A model generated the notes under the pieces. That model worked only from the letters and a program-made list of their open reading frames with translations, was not told the origin of the DNA and did no database searches. Of a DNA stretch of 64,000 bases, positions 10,761-24,949 are shown piece after piece. The stretch is from contig NC_133166.1 of the NCBI RefSeq assembly GCF_040802235.1, forward strand, positions 7,440,001 to 7,504,000, read 5' to 3'. Source of the DNA: Manis javanica (Eukaryota; Chordata; Mammalia; Pholidota; Manidae). Positions within the stretch are counted from its first letter, which is position 1; every line of letters starts with the position of its first letter. Both the position numbers and the translations under genes were made by a program.

Positions 10761-13369
10761 TAAAAGCATAAATGCATGAAAAAAAATTAAGGTGAATGTT
10801 TCTTGCCCTTACCTATATCAAAGCCTAATGGGAAAACACACAAACATAATTTTAAGAGTATGTATCTGAGTGGTTGTTTTGTGTGCATTCTAACTGTTAT
10901 TTCCAGATAGGTCAAAGGAAAACACATACATTTATCGTGAATATGATGTGTCTTTCTGTGTCATCTGAGATTTGCTTGTATCATTCCTTCCATTTCCTAG
11001 CTCTGCCCCAACTATGGAGTTCGTTTTATACATCTACTAAATATGAACAGCTAAATAAAAATATAGACCTGACAGCAGTATAAAATTAACCAAGCTATCC
11101 ATACAGCAGTTTGTTTTTAGAGGAATGAATTTCATGAGAAACACGTGAGAAGATGCCCCTTTGCAAGGAAAATGTATTTTTACCATGACCTGTAGTCTCT
11201 AGTTCACAATGGTTATAAATTAGAACATGTTTAAGGTTATTGTGCTTTTAGCTGTTGACAAATTTTAAAATAGATTAAGTAAGAGAATACAAAAAATTCA
11301 TCCCCTCTGGGCCCAGTGGACCCAGTATTTGAAATTTTGAATTGTTCCCCAGGCTTTAGTCAGATTTTTTCCCATTGGAGTGGGGTCAGTGTGAAAGAAC
11401 GGAGGTAGATGGAGAGATGATGAATGTAATGAGGGGAAGGGGTTGAGGAAATTATTCTGGAACCCATCATTTAGGTTTCAAATAAAGATACTTTCTAAAG
11501 GAAATGAAATTGGTGATCTCGGTTTGCTCCTTAGCAACTACTGTAGCAAAGATGGAATTTAAATGCATCAGTGTGTTTCACATATTGGGAATCTCTGTGG
11601 AAATGTATAATGAGCTCCTGTTGGGGCAGTTTTCTGTATTATGCTTCACTGCTAGGGCATGCATTTGTCTGGATGTCTGCCGCATCCTGAGCTGCTCAAC
11701 AAATTTTAAACATTTTGGAGATATAAATAGTTGAGTCTTTCCTTAAGTACTCTCTGAAGTATCAGAGTGATAATAGAGTCCCAAAACCTTAAAAATCAAA
11801 GTCTGTCCCACCTGAGTAGTCAGGTGACATTTACATGAAAAAAGCACATATTTTCCATGTCTACTGATAGCTTATTTTCAGAAAGAAATACCCTGTTGTT
11901 TAATCAAAATGAAACACACTGGTATGAAATTTGACCAGCTAGCACAAAATCAATTGTATTCTATGACTTATTTCCAATTAGCTTAAGACATTTTAATTTC
12001 CCCTGCTTTTTAAGTTTGCTTTTAAAAATGCATTCATAAAAATTAAGTAAACACAGTGTTCTGCATTTAAAAATCTGTCTTTATCTGTTTCTATTTCTTT
12101 CTCTTTCAATCCCTCGTTTCTTCATTACGTTGAAGAAAGATGAGAAGTGAAGAGGCATTGCCATCTACTGGTATAAAGAAAACGTTCCTGAAATATTTGA
12201 ACAGTACCAGATACTGGCTTTGCTCAGAGACAAAAGAAAAGGTTCAGATGCTTTAAGCAATTTAAATGAAAACCGGGAGTGAATACTTATTCATTCATTC
12301 ACTAACTTCAGCAAAATTGAATTTAGAACTTCCAGCGTTGCTAAGCACTGAGCTAAACTCATGGAACATAGAGAGGACTGAACCATGGTGCTTGATAGAA
12401 AAATCATTTCCCAGTTCTTTCCGTCCTCTGTCCATGCACTGTCAGTAGTACACAAATTTGTTTTTGTAGCATGGACTTCAGTTAATGGATTGAGTCTCTG
12501 AGGATAATTTCTGGAAAATATTAAATATTTACAGGTTTTGCTGCCATCAAAAAAACCCAGGAGGACTCCAGAAGTGTACAGAGCTTGTAAATACTTCTTT
12601 CTGTAGTCATTCAAAATTCAGTCTACTTATTTTAATATATTTATTAATACTTTAAATATTGCCATTCACAAAGGAATGGAGAAAAGATAGAATAGTAGTT
12701 CTGTTGAATGTGTTCCTTAATAGGAGACAGAGAATAGGAATTTTAGAAGTGGTACAGGGTATACATAGATAGTGATTTTGCAACATTAATACTGATTAAT
12801 ACATCTAGAATATTTAACCTACACCTGGGAAACTTTGGCAAGCCTACCCTAATACCCATGCTATTGGCTCAAGCTAAAAATTCAAATGGTGAAAAAGCCT
12901 ACTACACACATGATCAAAAAAGACCAGTAAAAAGGATTCTTGCAAAATATTAGAGATTAGAAGTTTTCTACAGTTTTGTTATTTTTCAACAAAATCTTAG
13001 TTTTCACAATACACATCAACCTCCAAGATGAACAAAATGAAGGTGATTCAAAGATGTTTATGGCTGAACCCCCAACCCAACTTAATTTCTTCAACTTCGA
13101 ACTTTCTCAGTCTCCTACTCAGAGATATAATACTCTAATTCCCTTTGGCAACTGAAGGAACTGTATCTTTCATTTGCTTCTATAAACCTGGTTATAACAC
13201 AGTGCTTGGCCTTTACAGGTTCCCAATACAACCATATTAAAGGACTGAATGAATAGCATCGTGTTTTTTCGTGGGTGTAGTTCATTGGAGGCTTCCACCA
13301 GTGACGTGTCAGTACCCTGCTTTATTGTTTCCAAAGTCTTAATTTGGTCTTTAAAAAAGAAATGGTGAC
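10761..13369. other. No gene seen
   Basis: AT-rich unique sequence. Short ORFs up to 107 codons show no recognisable protein. Bases 12280-12400 may contain a small LINE-2 or MIR piece (TTCATTCATTCACTAAC...). A CTCF-like motif is listed separately at 12158. Confidence 0.5.
12158..12171 (-). promoter_or_regulatory. CTCF-like motif candidate
   Basis: On the minus strand the bases read CCAGTAGATGGCAA, one mismatch from the CTCF core as I remember it. No conservation or binding data are available, so this is only a motif match. Confidence 0.25.
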
Positions 13370-13930
13370 ATAATGTTTGACTCACAAAAGAGTTGTAAAA
13401 TAGCAGGGTTCTCTTATATCCTTCATTCAGTTTCTCCTTATGTTAACATCTCACATAACCAAGGTAAAATAATAAAAAGCAAGAATTTAACATCACTATA
13501 GTATTACTAAATTACAAACTTATTTTGCATTTCCCTAACTCTTCCACTAATGCCCACTTTTTTGTTCTAGGATACCACATTGGATTCAGTTGTTGCATCT
13601 CTAGTCCCTTCCCTTCTGTACCAGTTCTTCAGTCTTTCCTTGTCTTTCATGACCCTGACACTTCTGAAGAATTCTGGTCATGAACTTTGTAGACTACCCA
13701 TCTCTTGAGGTTGGTCTGACCTTTTCTCATGATCACACGGCATTACAGATTTGGGGACATAATACCACAAAGAAACGTGCTTCTTGTTGCATCATATCAG
13801 GGGGGACATACATCAATATGTCTTAACACTGATGATGTTGACCTCAGTCACTTGATGAAGATTGTATCTGCTGAGATTCTCCGGTCTAAGTTTTACCTCG
13901 TGGAAGGAGGAGGGAGTATCAAAGAATCCA
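13370..13930 (+). mobile_element. Ancient L1M fragment (3' region)
   Basis: The text from the CACATTGGATTCAGTTGTTG block through GATGATGTTGACCTCAGTCA to AAGATTGTATCTGCTGAG follows the layout of L1M 3' UTRs. It is degraded; the family call is by recall. Confidence 0.55.
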
Positions 13931-14479
13931 CACCCTTTTCCCAGTCTCAGTGGTTTCCGCACATCAAGTGCGGATCAGGACTCAGCTGGAACCCTTTTCC
14001 AGCTTTTAGAGCTGTGTCTTCTTATCCACCCACATCTCTCCTCCCTAGCGTGAACTTTCCTCCCTGTGAACTTTCCTTTACATTCCCAATTCTGTTTCCT
14101 CAGCTCAGAAATTGTGAGGCTCTGTTTGCATTTCCCTTCCTCCTGTACTGTCTCCTAGAAATTCTCTTAAGGCAGTAAATTGTCTCACTAGCAGGATTCA
14201 CCTCATTTGTTTTCCTTCTCTTAGATGCTGGTTGTTCAATTTCTGAAAAACCATTATTTCTTACTCTTTTTTCTTATTCTTTATTTATTTATGGTGTATG
14301 GGTAAACCCAGGCCTTTACTCCATCCACATGGCCGGAACCAAATGCCCGACCCAATATTTTAAATAGCATCTATATGCTAATACCACTGAAAATTAAATT
14401 TTAGTCTAGAACTAAAAAAACACATATCTAATTTCCTGTTTTATATTTTTCCTTAAATTCTCACTGACACTCTAAAGCC

Positions 14480-15450
14480 AGCTTACCCAGAGCAGAACTC
14501 TTGATTCCCTCCATCTCTCATCTGCTTCTTTTCTGATATTCCCAAACTCAATTTATGTCACCAGCAGCCCCCTAGATGTTCTATTCAAAAGTCTAAGAGT
14601 ATTCCTCTCTTTCCTAATTGCCATCCATATCCAATATATTAGCAATTTCAACTGTTCTGTTTCAAGACCCATATCAAAGCCAGCCTCTTGTCTCTACCAC
14701 TGCAACCACTCCCTGAATTTCTCTCCTGAGCTATTGCACAGACTTCTAATCTCTTTACTGCCCCTCTTGCTTCTCTCTTCCATTCATTATCTAGAAGCCA
14801 GAATAATTTAATACACATAAGATACTGTTACCTCCATGATACAACATTTTCATCAGCTTTTCATTCTAATTAGAAAATATCACCATGACCTTCAAGGCCC
14901 TGCTTGATCTGGATACTGTCTTAATCTCCAACCTCATTTTATACCTCTTTTCCTCTATATTCTAGGAATATAGGCTTTCTTTCTTTTCTGAGAATATACC
15001 AAGTGTGTTCCTACCTCAGAGCCTTTATACTTTTTATTTCTCTTTCCTAGAATGCTCTTTCCCTAGACTTAGAATACGGATGAATACGGATGGCTTTTTC
15101 TATCGTTCAAATTTCTGTTTAAATGTCATTTTCTTCAGAAAGCATTCCTTGACCACCCTATTTAAAGTTGAGCTCCTACCTCCAGTTACTTTCTTTCACA
15201 TCATAGTATTTATAGTATTGATAATATACATCGTTTATAAAATACATAGAATTTATATTATATATCATAATTCCTTTATAATACTCAAAATGAGTTTTCA
15301 TTATCTTGTTTACCTGCCTCTTTATCATTGGTTTCTTAGACAAAAACCAGAGGGAAAAATGTCATCTATCTTTTTCACAATTGTATCTGTAAAGTATGAC
15401 ATGGTGCCTGGTATGTATTAGATATTCTATAAGATTTCTTAGTGAATGAA
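14480..15450 (+). mobile_element. LINE-2, sense, with 3' end
   Basis: The succession CTTCAAGGCCCTGCTTGATC, CTCAGAGCCTTTATAC, TAGAATGCTCTTTCCC, CCTTGACCACCCTATTTAAA and TGGTGCCTGGTATGTATTAG is the hallmark order of the LINE-2 3' half. The ORF at 15005-15421 is a by-product. Confidence 0.75.
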
Positions 15451-15539
15451 CGAAGATATAAAGACTTTTTTTTCGTAGTTAGGAAGGAGGCTAGTGTCAT
15501 GGTCTGATCAAGGTCTAACTTGGTAAAAATCTAGACAAG

Positions 15540-15725
15540 GATTCAGCAAACAACAGTCCGTGGGCCAAATTCAGCTTGTCACCTAAATTATAGAAACACA
15601 GCCACATCCATTTTATTATATGTTGTCTATGGCTAGGGTGGCAGTAGTTGCAAAGGAGACTATATGGCCTGGAAAGCAAGAATATTAACTGTTTTCAAAG
15701 AAATGTTTGCCAGCTTCTGATCTAG
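15540..15725 (-). repeat. Short interspersed DNA-transposon-type repeat
   Basis: The segment (ACAGTCCGTGGGCCAAATTC ... GTTTGCCAGCTTCTGATCTAG) resembles a common mammalian medium-reiteration repeat. A second relative lies at 39395-39620. I do not name the family; orientation is uncertain. Confidence 0.5.
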
Positions 15726-18109
15726 ACATATGCAGAGATAATGAGATAATGGAGATATAGCAAAAGTAGAATATTTAAAGCATAACTCTCAGACCTCAAA
15801 TCTGTGTTCCATAATAATACACGTGCAATTCATCTCTTTCCCACTTCTGGGTCTGATGTCGATATTCTTCCCTACCTCAGGGTTAGGAGAACCTTTTTTA
15901 AATACTGCACCTCTTAGACCCCAACTATAAATCTTGAAACTTCCTTCACTATAAAGCCAGGATCTCACACATTCAGTAGCTTGCCATAATATTCCAGAAC
16001 CTTCAAGTTATATATGCTGACTCAAACACTACCATTGCTCTTGCTATTTCTTTTGCATTTTGAAAATGTTGCCATTTCATGAAAGTTATTAAAATTCCTA
16101 TTATTTTTGTTGAATTCCATTAAAATGTAATTTCAACCAGAAACAGTGATCCATCTTTCTAGGATCATTAGGTCCTTTTACATGGGTATTCAATGCATTC
16201 AACCTTCCAGACCATAGTAATATCAGCTAGGGCACTAGAAATATAATGTACATATCCATTTCCAGTGTTTTCCAAAGTTCCTAAAATCAATCTAAAGAAA
16301 AGATTTTACTGAACTACCAATGATTGTTTATGACAAAAGGTGCAGTCACATACTTTTCCTGACTTCCAGTGCTCATATTCTCGGAGGTAGGAGACCATGG
16401 AAAATTTAATCTGTCTGCCAAGGAAGCCTTGGATTTTTGCAACATCTCCTCACTTTGTCACTCTCCCAGCTTTTTGGAAGTGATGACTTGTCAACTTTAT
16501 GTGACCACATATCAAATACATAATGATATTACCACCTAAACACAAGTGATGTTATAAGGTCACCACTGTCTGCTCCAAGATGAAAAGTGGTTGAGAGGTT
16601 ACCAGATCACAAAGGAAAAAGCTGAATTTGGGAAGGAGACGATTATGGGTCCATGTACCTTACTCCCCCTCTTTTCCCTACTTAGTTATATCCTTGAGCA
16701 TGACCAGAGCATGAAAAATTAGGCTACTGATACAAATATGAAAAATACAAAAATTTGTCACCTACAGGTGAAGATGGAGACATATTATGACAACATGAAT
16801 TTTGTTGTAGGTGTCTGTCTTAGATACTTCACGTCTGTTCTGTGGAAAAGCAACCAGCAGGATAATTTGAACGCTTTGGAAGCCTCCAGGCCCACACATT
16901 GAGCAAGACCAAAACAAGATGAAAATGATCTGCTTGCCTGCTTTCCGTAGCTCACTCTTTCAGCATGTCCTGCAGTAAAGAAAGGCCCACAAATACTTTC
17001 AAATAAATGCAATCAAAACCCAAATAAATCTAAACAAAACAAACAAACAAAAAGACCCTAGGAAAGCAATGTTAAACATGACCCAGTTATTTACAGAGTG
17101 CATTAAGTTCAAGACCCCTCAGATCAACATGTAACCTCTACAAAGTATGTAAATAAAAGTACATTAAAGAGCCAAGGAACAGAGAATATTAAATTTGCAA
17201 ATGTTCCTCCAAATATCAGAGCAAGATAGTAGTTTATCATTAAGAAGCCACTCACATTGTTTTGATGTGTGGGACTTCTGTTAACCAGAAAATAATCAAC
17301 TTGCATAATTATTGACTTTAAAGATGCTCTTTTGTATCCCCAGATTTAAGAATATAGAAGACAATTTTTTATCATAAGTATTGAATTCCATGGATTTTAA
17401 CTTCGTTACTCTTTTCTAGTTCAGTATTGATCAATACCAACATCTCATTAAAAAAGAAAAAAAATCCAAATTATAAAAGTCCCAGTTTGGATGTGTAAAG
17501 CAACAATATTTGTGATGCAGCAACATCAAGAAATAGTTCATTTATCTGTTCCAGCAAATTAGGTACCATTTGATAAGTGCAAGTAGGAGCGTGGGAATTG
17601 GGGTCAGGTTTTCTTCAGATTGCATAGTTTTACTTTTCCTATTTTACTAAATACCTGAACACTCTCTAATTCTGTTCTTCTCTTGACTAAAATTCTCTTA
17701 ATTTCTCAAGAAAACTAGGTTAATATAAAAAAGGAAGATTTTTTCTATTCATCTTTTACAAAAGATTTTCTTTCAAGTAAACATAGCTTCACTTTTTCCC
17801 TACCAAAAAAAAAAAAAAAAGGACAATAATCTAATGGTCTGTACATGGAGTGAGCAGTTTCCTCTTCCTATCCAATTAGTCCATCTTTCTTGCCCATTTC
17901 TCCACTCTGAGCTTTTAGTCGTGCCATTTTTTCCATGGAAATGGCCTTCCCTTGTGCTGTCTTACTCAGGGTGCAACTCAACTGAAGCTGATACCATCAA
18001 ACCATTGGACATCTCAAGGCTAGAGAATTCAGTTAGCAATATACTGCATGTTTGGCATTGTCCACCTCCCCTTCTCTAAGTAATAGCCGTCATCAATAGT
18101 AATAAGTAT
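15726..18109. other. No gene seen
   Basis: AT-rich unique sequence with short A runs (for example at 17804-17819) and an AAAC-rich patch near 17030-17055. Short ORFs have no recognisable product. Confidence 0.5.
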
Positions 18110-18370
18110 TCTCTAGGCTGTGTTATGTACTAAGTGCCATTCTATATGCTGGTACTGCAATGCGTTGTAAGAGGCCACAAGTCCTAAATGCTGCGACTGC
18201 AATGAAGTTCTCAAACGATTAACAATTTAGTTGGAGATTCAGCTCTTACACATTAAAATAAAAATAAATGATACGAACGAGTACAGAGTGTTCAGTGATT
18301 ATCCCAGAATGTAGATGAGAACAAATATCAGAGAAAGGAGAGACTGTTGTCAGCAGGATACATTTTGGAG
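18110..18370 (-). mobile_element. LINE-2 fragment, antisense
   Basis: TACTAAGTGCCATTCTATAT followed by a region describing increase and duplication of a LINE-2 tail in reverse. Diverged. Confidence 0.5.
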
Positions 18371-19084
18371 TCAAAAACAAAGTCAGAAAGGAAGATGCTC
18401 TAAGGAGAAAAAAAAAAGAGAATGAACAGAATTGTGGAGGTGAGAATATATGGGCTGGTCACTGATACAGATAATGCACTTAAGAAACAGAAGGGAAAAA
18501 ACAGAAGCAGAAGCCATGAATGCCAAATTATCTGTATTCATTTTATAGAATGACAAGGAGTGAATGAAGACTTGAACTGTGGGTGACATGAACTGAGACC
18601 TTACTACAAAGCTTAATCTGGCATCAGAGTGCTGTATGAATTGGGGATAGGAAGATATTTTAGGAGACTTTTACAGAAGACTAAGGATAAGATAATTCTG
18701 CTCACTGATATGTTAGTGCCGGTGGGATTAAAAAGAAAAACATGTGATGATATTACAGACCCCCACACACACACCGAACAATAGAAATTTGCAAGTGACA
18801 TTACTTAAACAGTGATTTAGAGAAAGGCTAAGACTTGAAAAGAATATGAAATGGTTTGTGAAATATATGCAGAGCAAAATCAAGATCAATGCCTGGAAGA
18901 TATATAAAGTAGGGAGAAATTGCTGTTATTTCTGGGCCACATTTTGAAAAAATCGAGTGGATGACACTTTCACTGTGGCTTGTTACCTCACTTGCCCTTC
19001 CTAGGCAGCCACATCTTGTCTTTGTCTATTTATGAGCTACCCTTTGACAAAATTATTCAGTAAATCATTTCTTCTGTAATGCTT

Positions 19085-19424
19085 TTATTATTCATTCATT
19101 TAATGTATATCTATTGAATGCATATTAGATGCTGGGCGTTATGTTAGGTAGTAGAGATAGCAATGATGACCAAAATAGACACACAGCGCCTACCTTCATT
19201 GTGGTACAGTGTAAAGGAGAAAACATATATTTAACAAATAAGTGTACAAATAATTATTTAATATGGTAATTAGACATGCTATTAGGTAGAAGTTCAGAGG
19301 GCTATGAGAGTTTATAGCAGAAGGAATTAACCTCATCTGGTAAGAGGTTCTGAGAAACATTCCCTAACAAATTAAAATAATTAATCTGAGACTTGAAGGA
19401 TAAGTAGGGGTTAGCTAAGCTAGG

Positions 19425-19513
<89 letters not shown>

Positions 19514-20290
19514 GTAAGGGGAAGTTCAGGGAATGTCTCACATGCAGGAAACAGGATGTATAAGGGATGTGAAAGCAAAAGAACAGTGTATTTCAGGAAC
19601 AGGGCAAGTCAGTGTGGGTGGAGCAAGGGAGGAAGAGAGATTAGTGAAAGATGAGGATGGGGAAATAGGCAGGAACCATGATATCTACATTCTGCAGAAT
19701 TTGTAAACATATCCTTAGAGCAGTAGAAAGCTATTAGAGGCCTTTGATTGGGTTTTTAACACTCTGGTGAAAGTGTGGATACTGAAATGGAGAGAAACAA
19801 GATTGTAAACATGAAAACCAGTTAGGAGGCTCTTTGTCTAAGTCCAGGCAGTTGACCTTGGTGGCTTGGAGTAGTAGCAATAGGGGGTTGTAAGCAGTGA
19901 ACACATTCAAGACACATTTTTGCACCTTTGGAAGTAGAACTGTCAAGATTTGATAATGAATTGGATGTGAGGAGTGAGGTAGAGGGAGAGTCAAGGATGC
20001 CTCCCAGGTGTCTGTAAAGGACAGCTCGGTGGACGAAAAAGTCACTTACCAAGACAGCCAGCATCAGAAGAGGAGCCGGTTCAGTGGGGGCAGATCGTGG
20101 GTTCAGTGTTTGACTATGAGGCATCAATGTGAATATTCCAATAGGCCACCGTACATGTGCATCTTGAGATCCGTCTGGATTTAATATTTAATGCATTGAC
20201 TAAAGCATATGGGGGAAGATTTCTTAAAAGTAATGTTATGTAAAAATAATTGTCATTTGCTAGAACTTCTATATTAGGTGAAATGAAATC
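19085..20290 (-). mobile_element. LINE-2, antisense, more than 1 kb
   Basis: The reverse of the LINE-2 3' terminus starts at TTCATTCATTTAATG and runs through GATGCTGGGCGTTATG, GGAAGTTCAGGGAATGTCTC, GACCAGTTAGGAGG-like and GTCAAGGATGCCTCCCAGG-like blocks in the expected order. A microsatellite interrupts it. Confidence 0.7.
19430..19513 (+). repeat. (TG)n-(GA)n compound microsatellite
   Basis: About 25 TG units (19430-19480) are followed by GA units with one interruption (19481-19513). Translated ORFs across it are artefacts. Confidence 0.98.
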
Positions 20291-23200
20291 TTCATCCAAA
20301 GTATATCTGAAATCTTAAAAACTATATACCTTTTACTCATTTAAGTCAAGTTCTGATAAGAAGAAATTATCTCTTTTCAAAAGAAGATCAACTAATTTAT
20401 CTAATAGTATTAAGTAATTATTACTACTTTAGATGTAAGTAAGAACTGTCCAAGGTCAAATTTCTTCCCATACAGAAAAGCATAGTATTTGGCAGGCTGG
20501 CATGCTATGCCTCCCAAATACTTTGTATTTTCCTTTATTTTTGCACAACTAGCACTTTTTCATGGACTGCCTGTGGATGATAAAAGATATGTAGTTCAGA
20601 AGAAGCCATTTAAAAGACACCTCCTTCTCTCAAAAGATCAAATCTTTGAGGACTAAATGGACTATTGAAATAGAAGTTGTTTTAGAGATACCCAGCTCTT
20701 CTCTAAGGAAAGTCTTTCCCTATCTCAATATGTGGTGCCAAACTTGCCTTGAAATCTTCTAATCAAAGGGAACCTGTATCTCAAGGAAATGATTTTACAC
20801 AATCATTCAATCAAGCTTTCTTTCTTCATTGATTTATTTATTCATTTGTTCTACATGTAGTAAATAAACACTATCCTAGATGCTACTAAGGAGCATGTTG
20901 GATTAAAAAGATGAATCAGAGATAGGTACTTACCCTTCAAGCAACTTAAAGCCTGGCAATATGAGAGAAAATAGCAGTAATACAAGGAAAAAATATGAGT
21001 AAAAGAATGTACAGAAATAAAATATCATAGTACTTCAAGAGATGAAAATGACTGAGCGGGTCAATGACTTAAGGCTTACAGTGGACACTGTTGTTCACCT
21101 ACTCAGAATATGTTTTTATCTCCATTATGAAGCAGCCATGAAATTCATGACCTTCAAGTCCCAGGGGTAGATCTTGACTAGCTTAACTCAGAAATAGGCC
21201 TTGGCTGACTTCACTTAATCAGCATTTCTCTGGTCACACGAGTGAGAAGATGCCCTATGCTAATTCAGTGTGAAGCCAAGGACTTTTATTGACTTTTGGG
21301 GTCGGGGGCGGGAGGTGGGGGAAACAGCTCTCTCTGTCTTGCTCTTCCTGATATAGAATGCAAACATAAGATTCAAAACTGCTGCAATATTGTGTAACCT
21401 TGAAGGAAGCCAATCTGGGGAGAGAGATTAGAGGAAACAACGGAAAGCCAGGGGAATCATGGGTAATGGCTTTGGGGCCTGATGAAACTGCACACGAAGC
21501 CTTCCCTTTATCTTAATTATTCAGTGGCATGAGCCTTTATTTCCTGTATTTATCATACCAATTCAAAGCATTGTCTGTTATTTATCATCAAAACTGTTGT
21601 AACTGCTAAAATATTTATAAAGGAAGTGGCGTCTGAGCTTGAATTGAAAAAAATGGTTAAGATTGGCCTAAAGGGATGAAAAGAAAGATTCCAGGAGAGT
21701 GGGGTATTTCTGTGGTAAAACATATCCCCGTTTGGCTATAATAAAGACTGAGGGAATAATGCAGCATGAACGTGATATGAACATGATGGTTGATGTCAAG
21801 GTTCTAGAGGAAATGAATGCCTGGCTGAGTAAGCTGGATGTCATTCTATACCAGTGGTTTCTCCAATCATTAATAATCATGCACCTTTATTAGGAAACTG
21901 ACTCATTCCACACTTTTATTTTATCACTTATTTATAAAATAAATAGTCTTTATTGCTATAATAATACAAATGAAGTTTTAAAATTATTTTCCCCATATCA
22001 TAATCCATCATCCTATGTTTTCACCTAAATACACTCACTCCTCTCTGGAATCTACTGTAAGGCAATGACAAGCCATTGCAAATGGTAAACAAGAGCATGA
22101 TGTGATAAGAACTTTAGCTTAGAAAGGTCTACCTGAGAGCAACATCTAGTTAATTTAATATAGATATACTGGAAACAGGGCAATTTGTTAAGGGTTATTT
22201 GGGGGTCTTTTGCAAAAAGCCAGTAATCCAAGAATAATTGGAGTCTTTAATTTTAGCAGCAGTGATGGAAAAGAGAAGAAGGCGAATTGCATAGCTATCA
22301 TACAGGTAGAATTGGTTGAACATGTTTGTTAAATATCAATCCAATGCCAGTCACAAGAGGAACTCAATATACTAGAGTTTCGTTTTGATTTCTCTAGAAT
22401 TGACCAAACTTAGTAAGGGAAATAAAACTGAATTCGACATTAATCAGGCCAATTTCATGACTGTATCCATTAATGTTTGGAAGACTGAGAGTAGGAACTG
22501 AAACATAGACATTCATGATCTACTTAGGTTGGATATTGGAAAATTGGATACGATATAAATAAAAATAGAGAAATCAAGGATTCTCAAAAGAGCCTAGTTG
22601 AAAGTTGATCTGGAGTCCAGACTGAGTAGAAGGCATTGAAGGGTGTAATCTTTGGCAAATAAAAGATGCCATCAAGTCACGACAGACATCAACTGCCTCA
22701 ACAGCATAAACAGCCATGCTAAACAGGAGTATTTGAGGAATAATTCTGTCTGATCCTGACAAAGTCAGTCTGTTGATAAGCAGTGTTTCCCTGCCTTCAT
22801 TAACAATTCTATATCCAGAAAACTCAGATTGAGTGCAAAACTAAAAATGTTTTAAGTACATTACTGAATGTAAACTGAAATTCAAATACTGTGTAAAAGC
22901 ACTAGGTAGAAAATAAACTAGCATAATAATAAATCCAGTGACATACTGTAAAGCACTTATTTCCCATGAAAAGAAGATACTATGTTAGGCACTTAAAGAA
23001 ATGCCAGTGATCTAGCCTCAGCAAATATTCTAGTATTTGTCATTATACATTACAAAAATTTCATTTACTGAGCATTCAATGCTTTGCTTTTTCCCCAATG
23101 CTCCTTTTTATATTTACATGTCATTATGCAATACAAAATTTAAAAATGATATTCTGGGTAATATGCACTAATGTGAAACAGTCATTTTTCATGATTTGTC

Positions 23201-23619
23201 AACGAGTTTATGGTTCACTTCCTTTCCTCATGTAATTATCTATTTCTACATATCTGAACAAACACTAGATTTTTGTAAATACATGCTGTACATATTTTAA
23301 ATGCAAAAATAATTTTACATTTTTGTCAGATATTTGCAAGAATGTTCAGTATTAAGGAAATTGTGCAGCTCACTAAATAGACTATATATTTAAAAATACT
23401 ATCAAACTGTTGAGCTGACTGGAAATAGAAAAATACTACCTCATTAGAATGATTCAGAGTTGTATCTATTAACGTGTAGCTTCCAGGCAGAAAAGGAGGA
23501 AAACTTTGAGAGTAATGAAAAAACAGGCAGAGGGCCCAACCACTAAGACCCTTCTCCTGGAAATCTCCCCGGCACCTTCTTCCAAGTCCTGCAGACAGAG
23601 ATCCATCAGAAAACAACTA
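20291..23619. other. No gene seen; scattered LINE-2-like pieces
   Basis: Bases about 20840-21050 and 22060-22150 look like antisense LINE-2 remnants. The rest is AT-rich and gives only short ORFs without recognisable homology. Confidence 0.5.
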
Positions 23620-23826
23620 TGGAGTGACCACTCTTCTTTTTTATTATTAAGGTATCATGATATACACTCTTATGAAGATTTCACAAGAGAAACAATGTGG
23701 TTACTACATTCACCCTTATTTCTGAGTCCTCCCCATGCCCATCGCAGTCGCTGTCCTTCATTCTAGTAAGATGCCACAGAGTCCCTACTTGTCTTCTCTG
23801 AGCTGCACTGTGGAGTGACCATTCTT
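23620..23826 (-). mobile_element. 5'-truncated L1 3' UTR fragment with TSD
   Basis: The 175-bp insert 23636-23810 is a diverged version of the L1 3' UTR (TAGTAAGATGCCACAGAGTC, CTACTTGTCTTCTCTGAGC). It is flanked by TGGAGTGACCACTCTT and TGGAGTGACCATTCTT, a 16-bp TSD with one mismatch. Confidence 0.8.
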
Positions 23827-24764
23827 TAACTGTCACCTGTATTTAAAAAAGATTACTTTTGAAAACTCAATGCTTATTTACATATTAATGTTTCTTGTTA
23901 TATAGCTATTATTTGGATCATTTTTCTCTAAATGTGTTTCTGCATTTCACAGCATAGACCCGCTCCTACTACTTTTCAACATGGTGTCCCAAGAAAAGTT
24001 GGCCAGGAACCCTGAGTTCCAGTCCAATCTCTGCACTAACCTACCTAAAAGTCAGTGTTTTCATTTGCCTCTAAGTCTCAAAGAACTTACATTTTATATT
24101 ACTGCATACCTTAGTGCTGTTTCTAAAACAAAACAAAGCAAGCATAACAAAACCCAACGTATTTTACCAAACATATCATTAAAAATATTAAATTACTTGG
24201 AAGCCCTTGGAAGAAAACACAAACAAATGCTTAGTCAGTCATTAGCCAGAAACGTGTCCCTCAGATATCAGCCTCTGGTATATATACTTCCTACTCCCCT
24301 AAGACTATGCTAAAACATGAAATATGATGTCAAAGACACTCCCTATATACAGATTATTATTTTCTAGCTAAACTCTCCCTTCTCCCAGACCCTATCTACT
24401 CTCTTCACCTGATGCAAAGCAATAATATTTTCCACTCTGACTCTTAAATCCTAGACAGGATCAGCTCTACAAATGCATTCCGCATCTCCTTTACTCTTGG
24501 CCCTGGTATAGATCTTTCCAAGCAGAGGACTTCCCAAGCAGAACATACACTTAGCTTTAACACTCCAGCTGCAAAACACAGACGAAAAACTTTCCACTGT
24601 AAGAAAGAAGAGAACCCTGATCTCTTTTCTCCCAACACAATTTTACTCCTTGTTTGGTGACTAAATTGTTTTCCTGTCAGGTGTCATGCCAGGGCTTTGT
24701 GTACACACACACACACATCTTTTATATATAAGCACCTTATTAAGTGTGCTGCCACAATAAAAAT
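23827..24764. other. No gene seen
   Basis: AT-rich sequence with a short CA run near 24702-24718. ORFs of up to 110 codons resemble no protein I know. Confidence 0.5.
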
Positions 24765-24890
24765 TTTATAGCTGTTATAAAAACAAAGAAAGGTAGGAAA
24801 CTAACCCAAGATCACACAGTTGAGAACTGTGGCACCATTTGAATTTAAACAGTGAGGGTCTATGACAAGACAGCTGCCTGTGCAGAGATG
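24765..24890 (-). repeat. MIR fragment
   Basis: AACCCAAGATCACACAGTTG is the conserved MIR core region read in reverse, followed by a diverged tail. Confidence 0.6.
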
Positions 24891-24949
24891 CAGCTATTTC
24901 TGTTTACCGGTAATATCTTAGTAAAGTCTCTTATGATGAAATCAGAACT

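Noticed and set aside
15005..15421. 138-codon plus-strand ORF with hydrophobic stretches
   Set aside because: It lies in the 3' part of a LINE-2 element and follows that element's sequence; no independent gene.
19302..19654. ORFs with runs of HT or CV repeats
   Set aside because: They are translations of the (TG)n(GA)n microsatellite within a LINE-2 tract.
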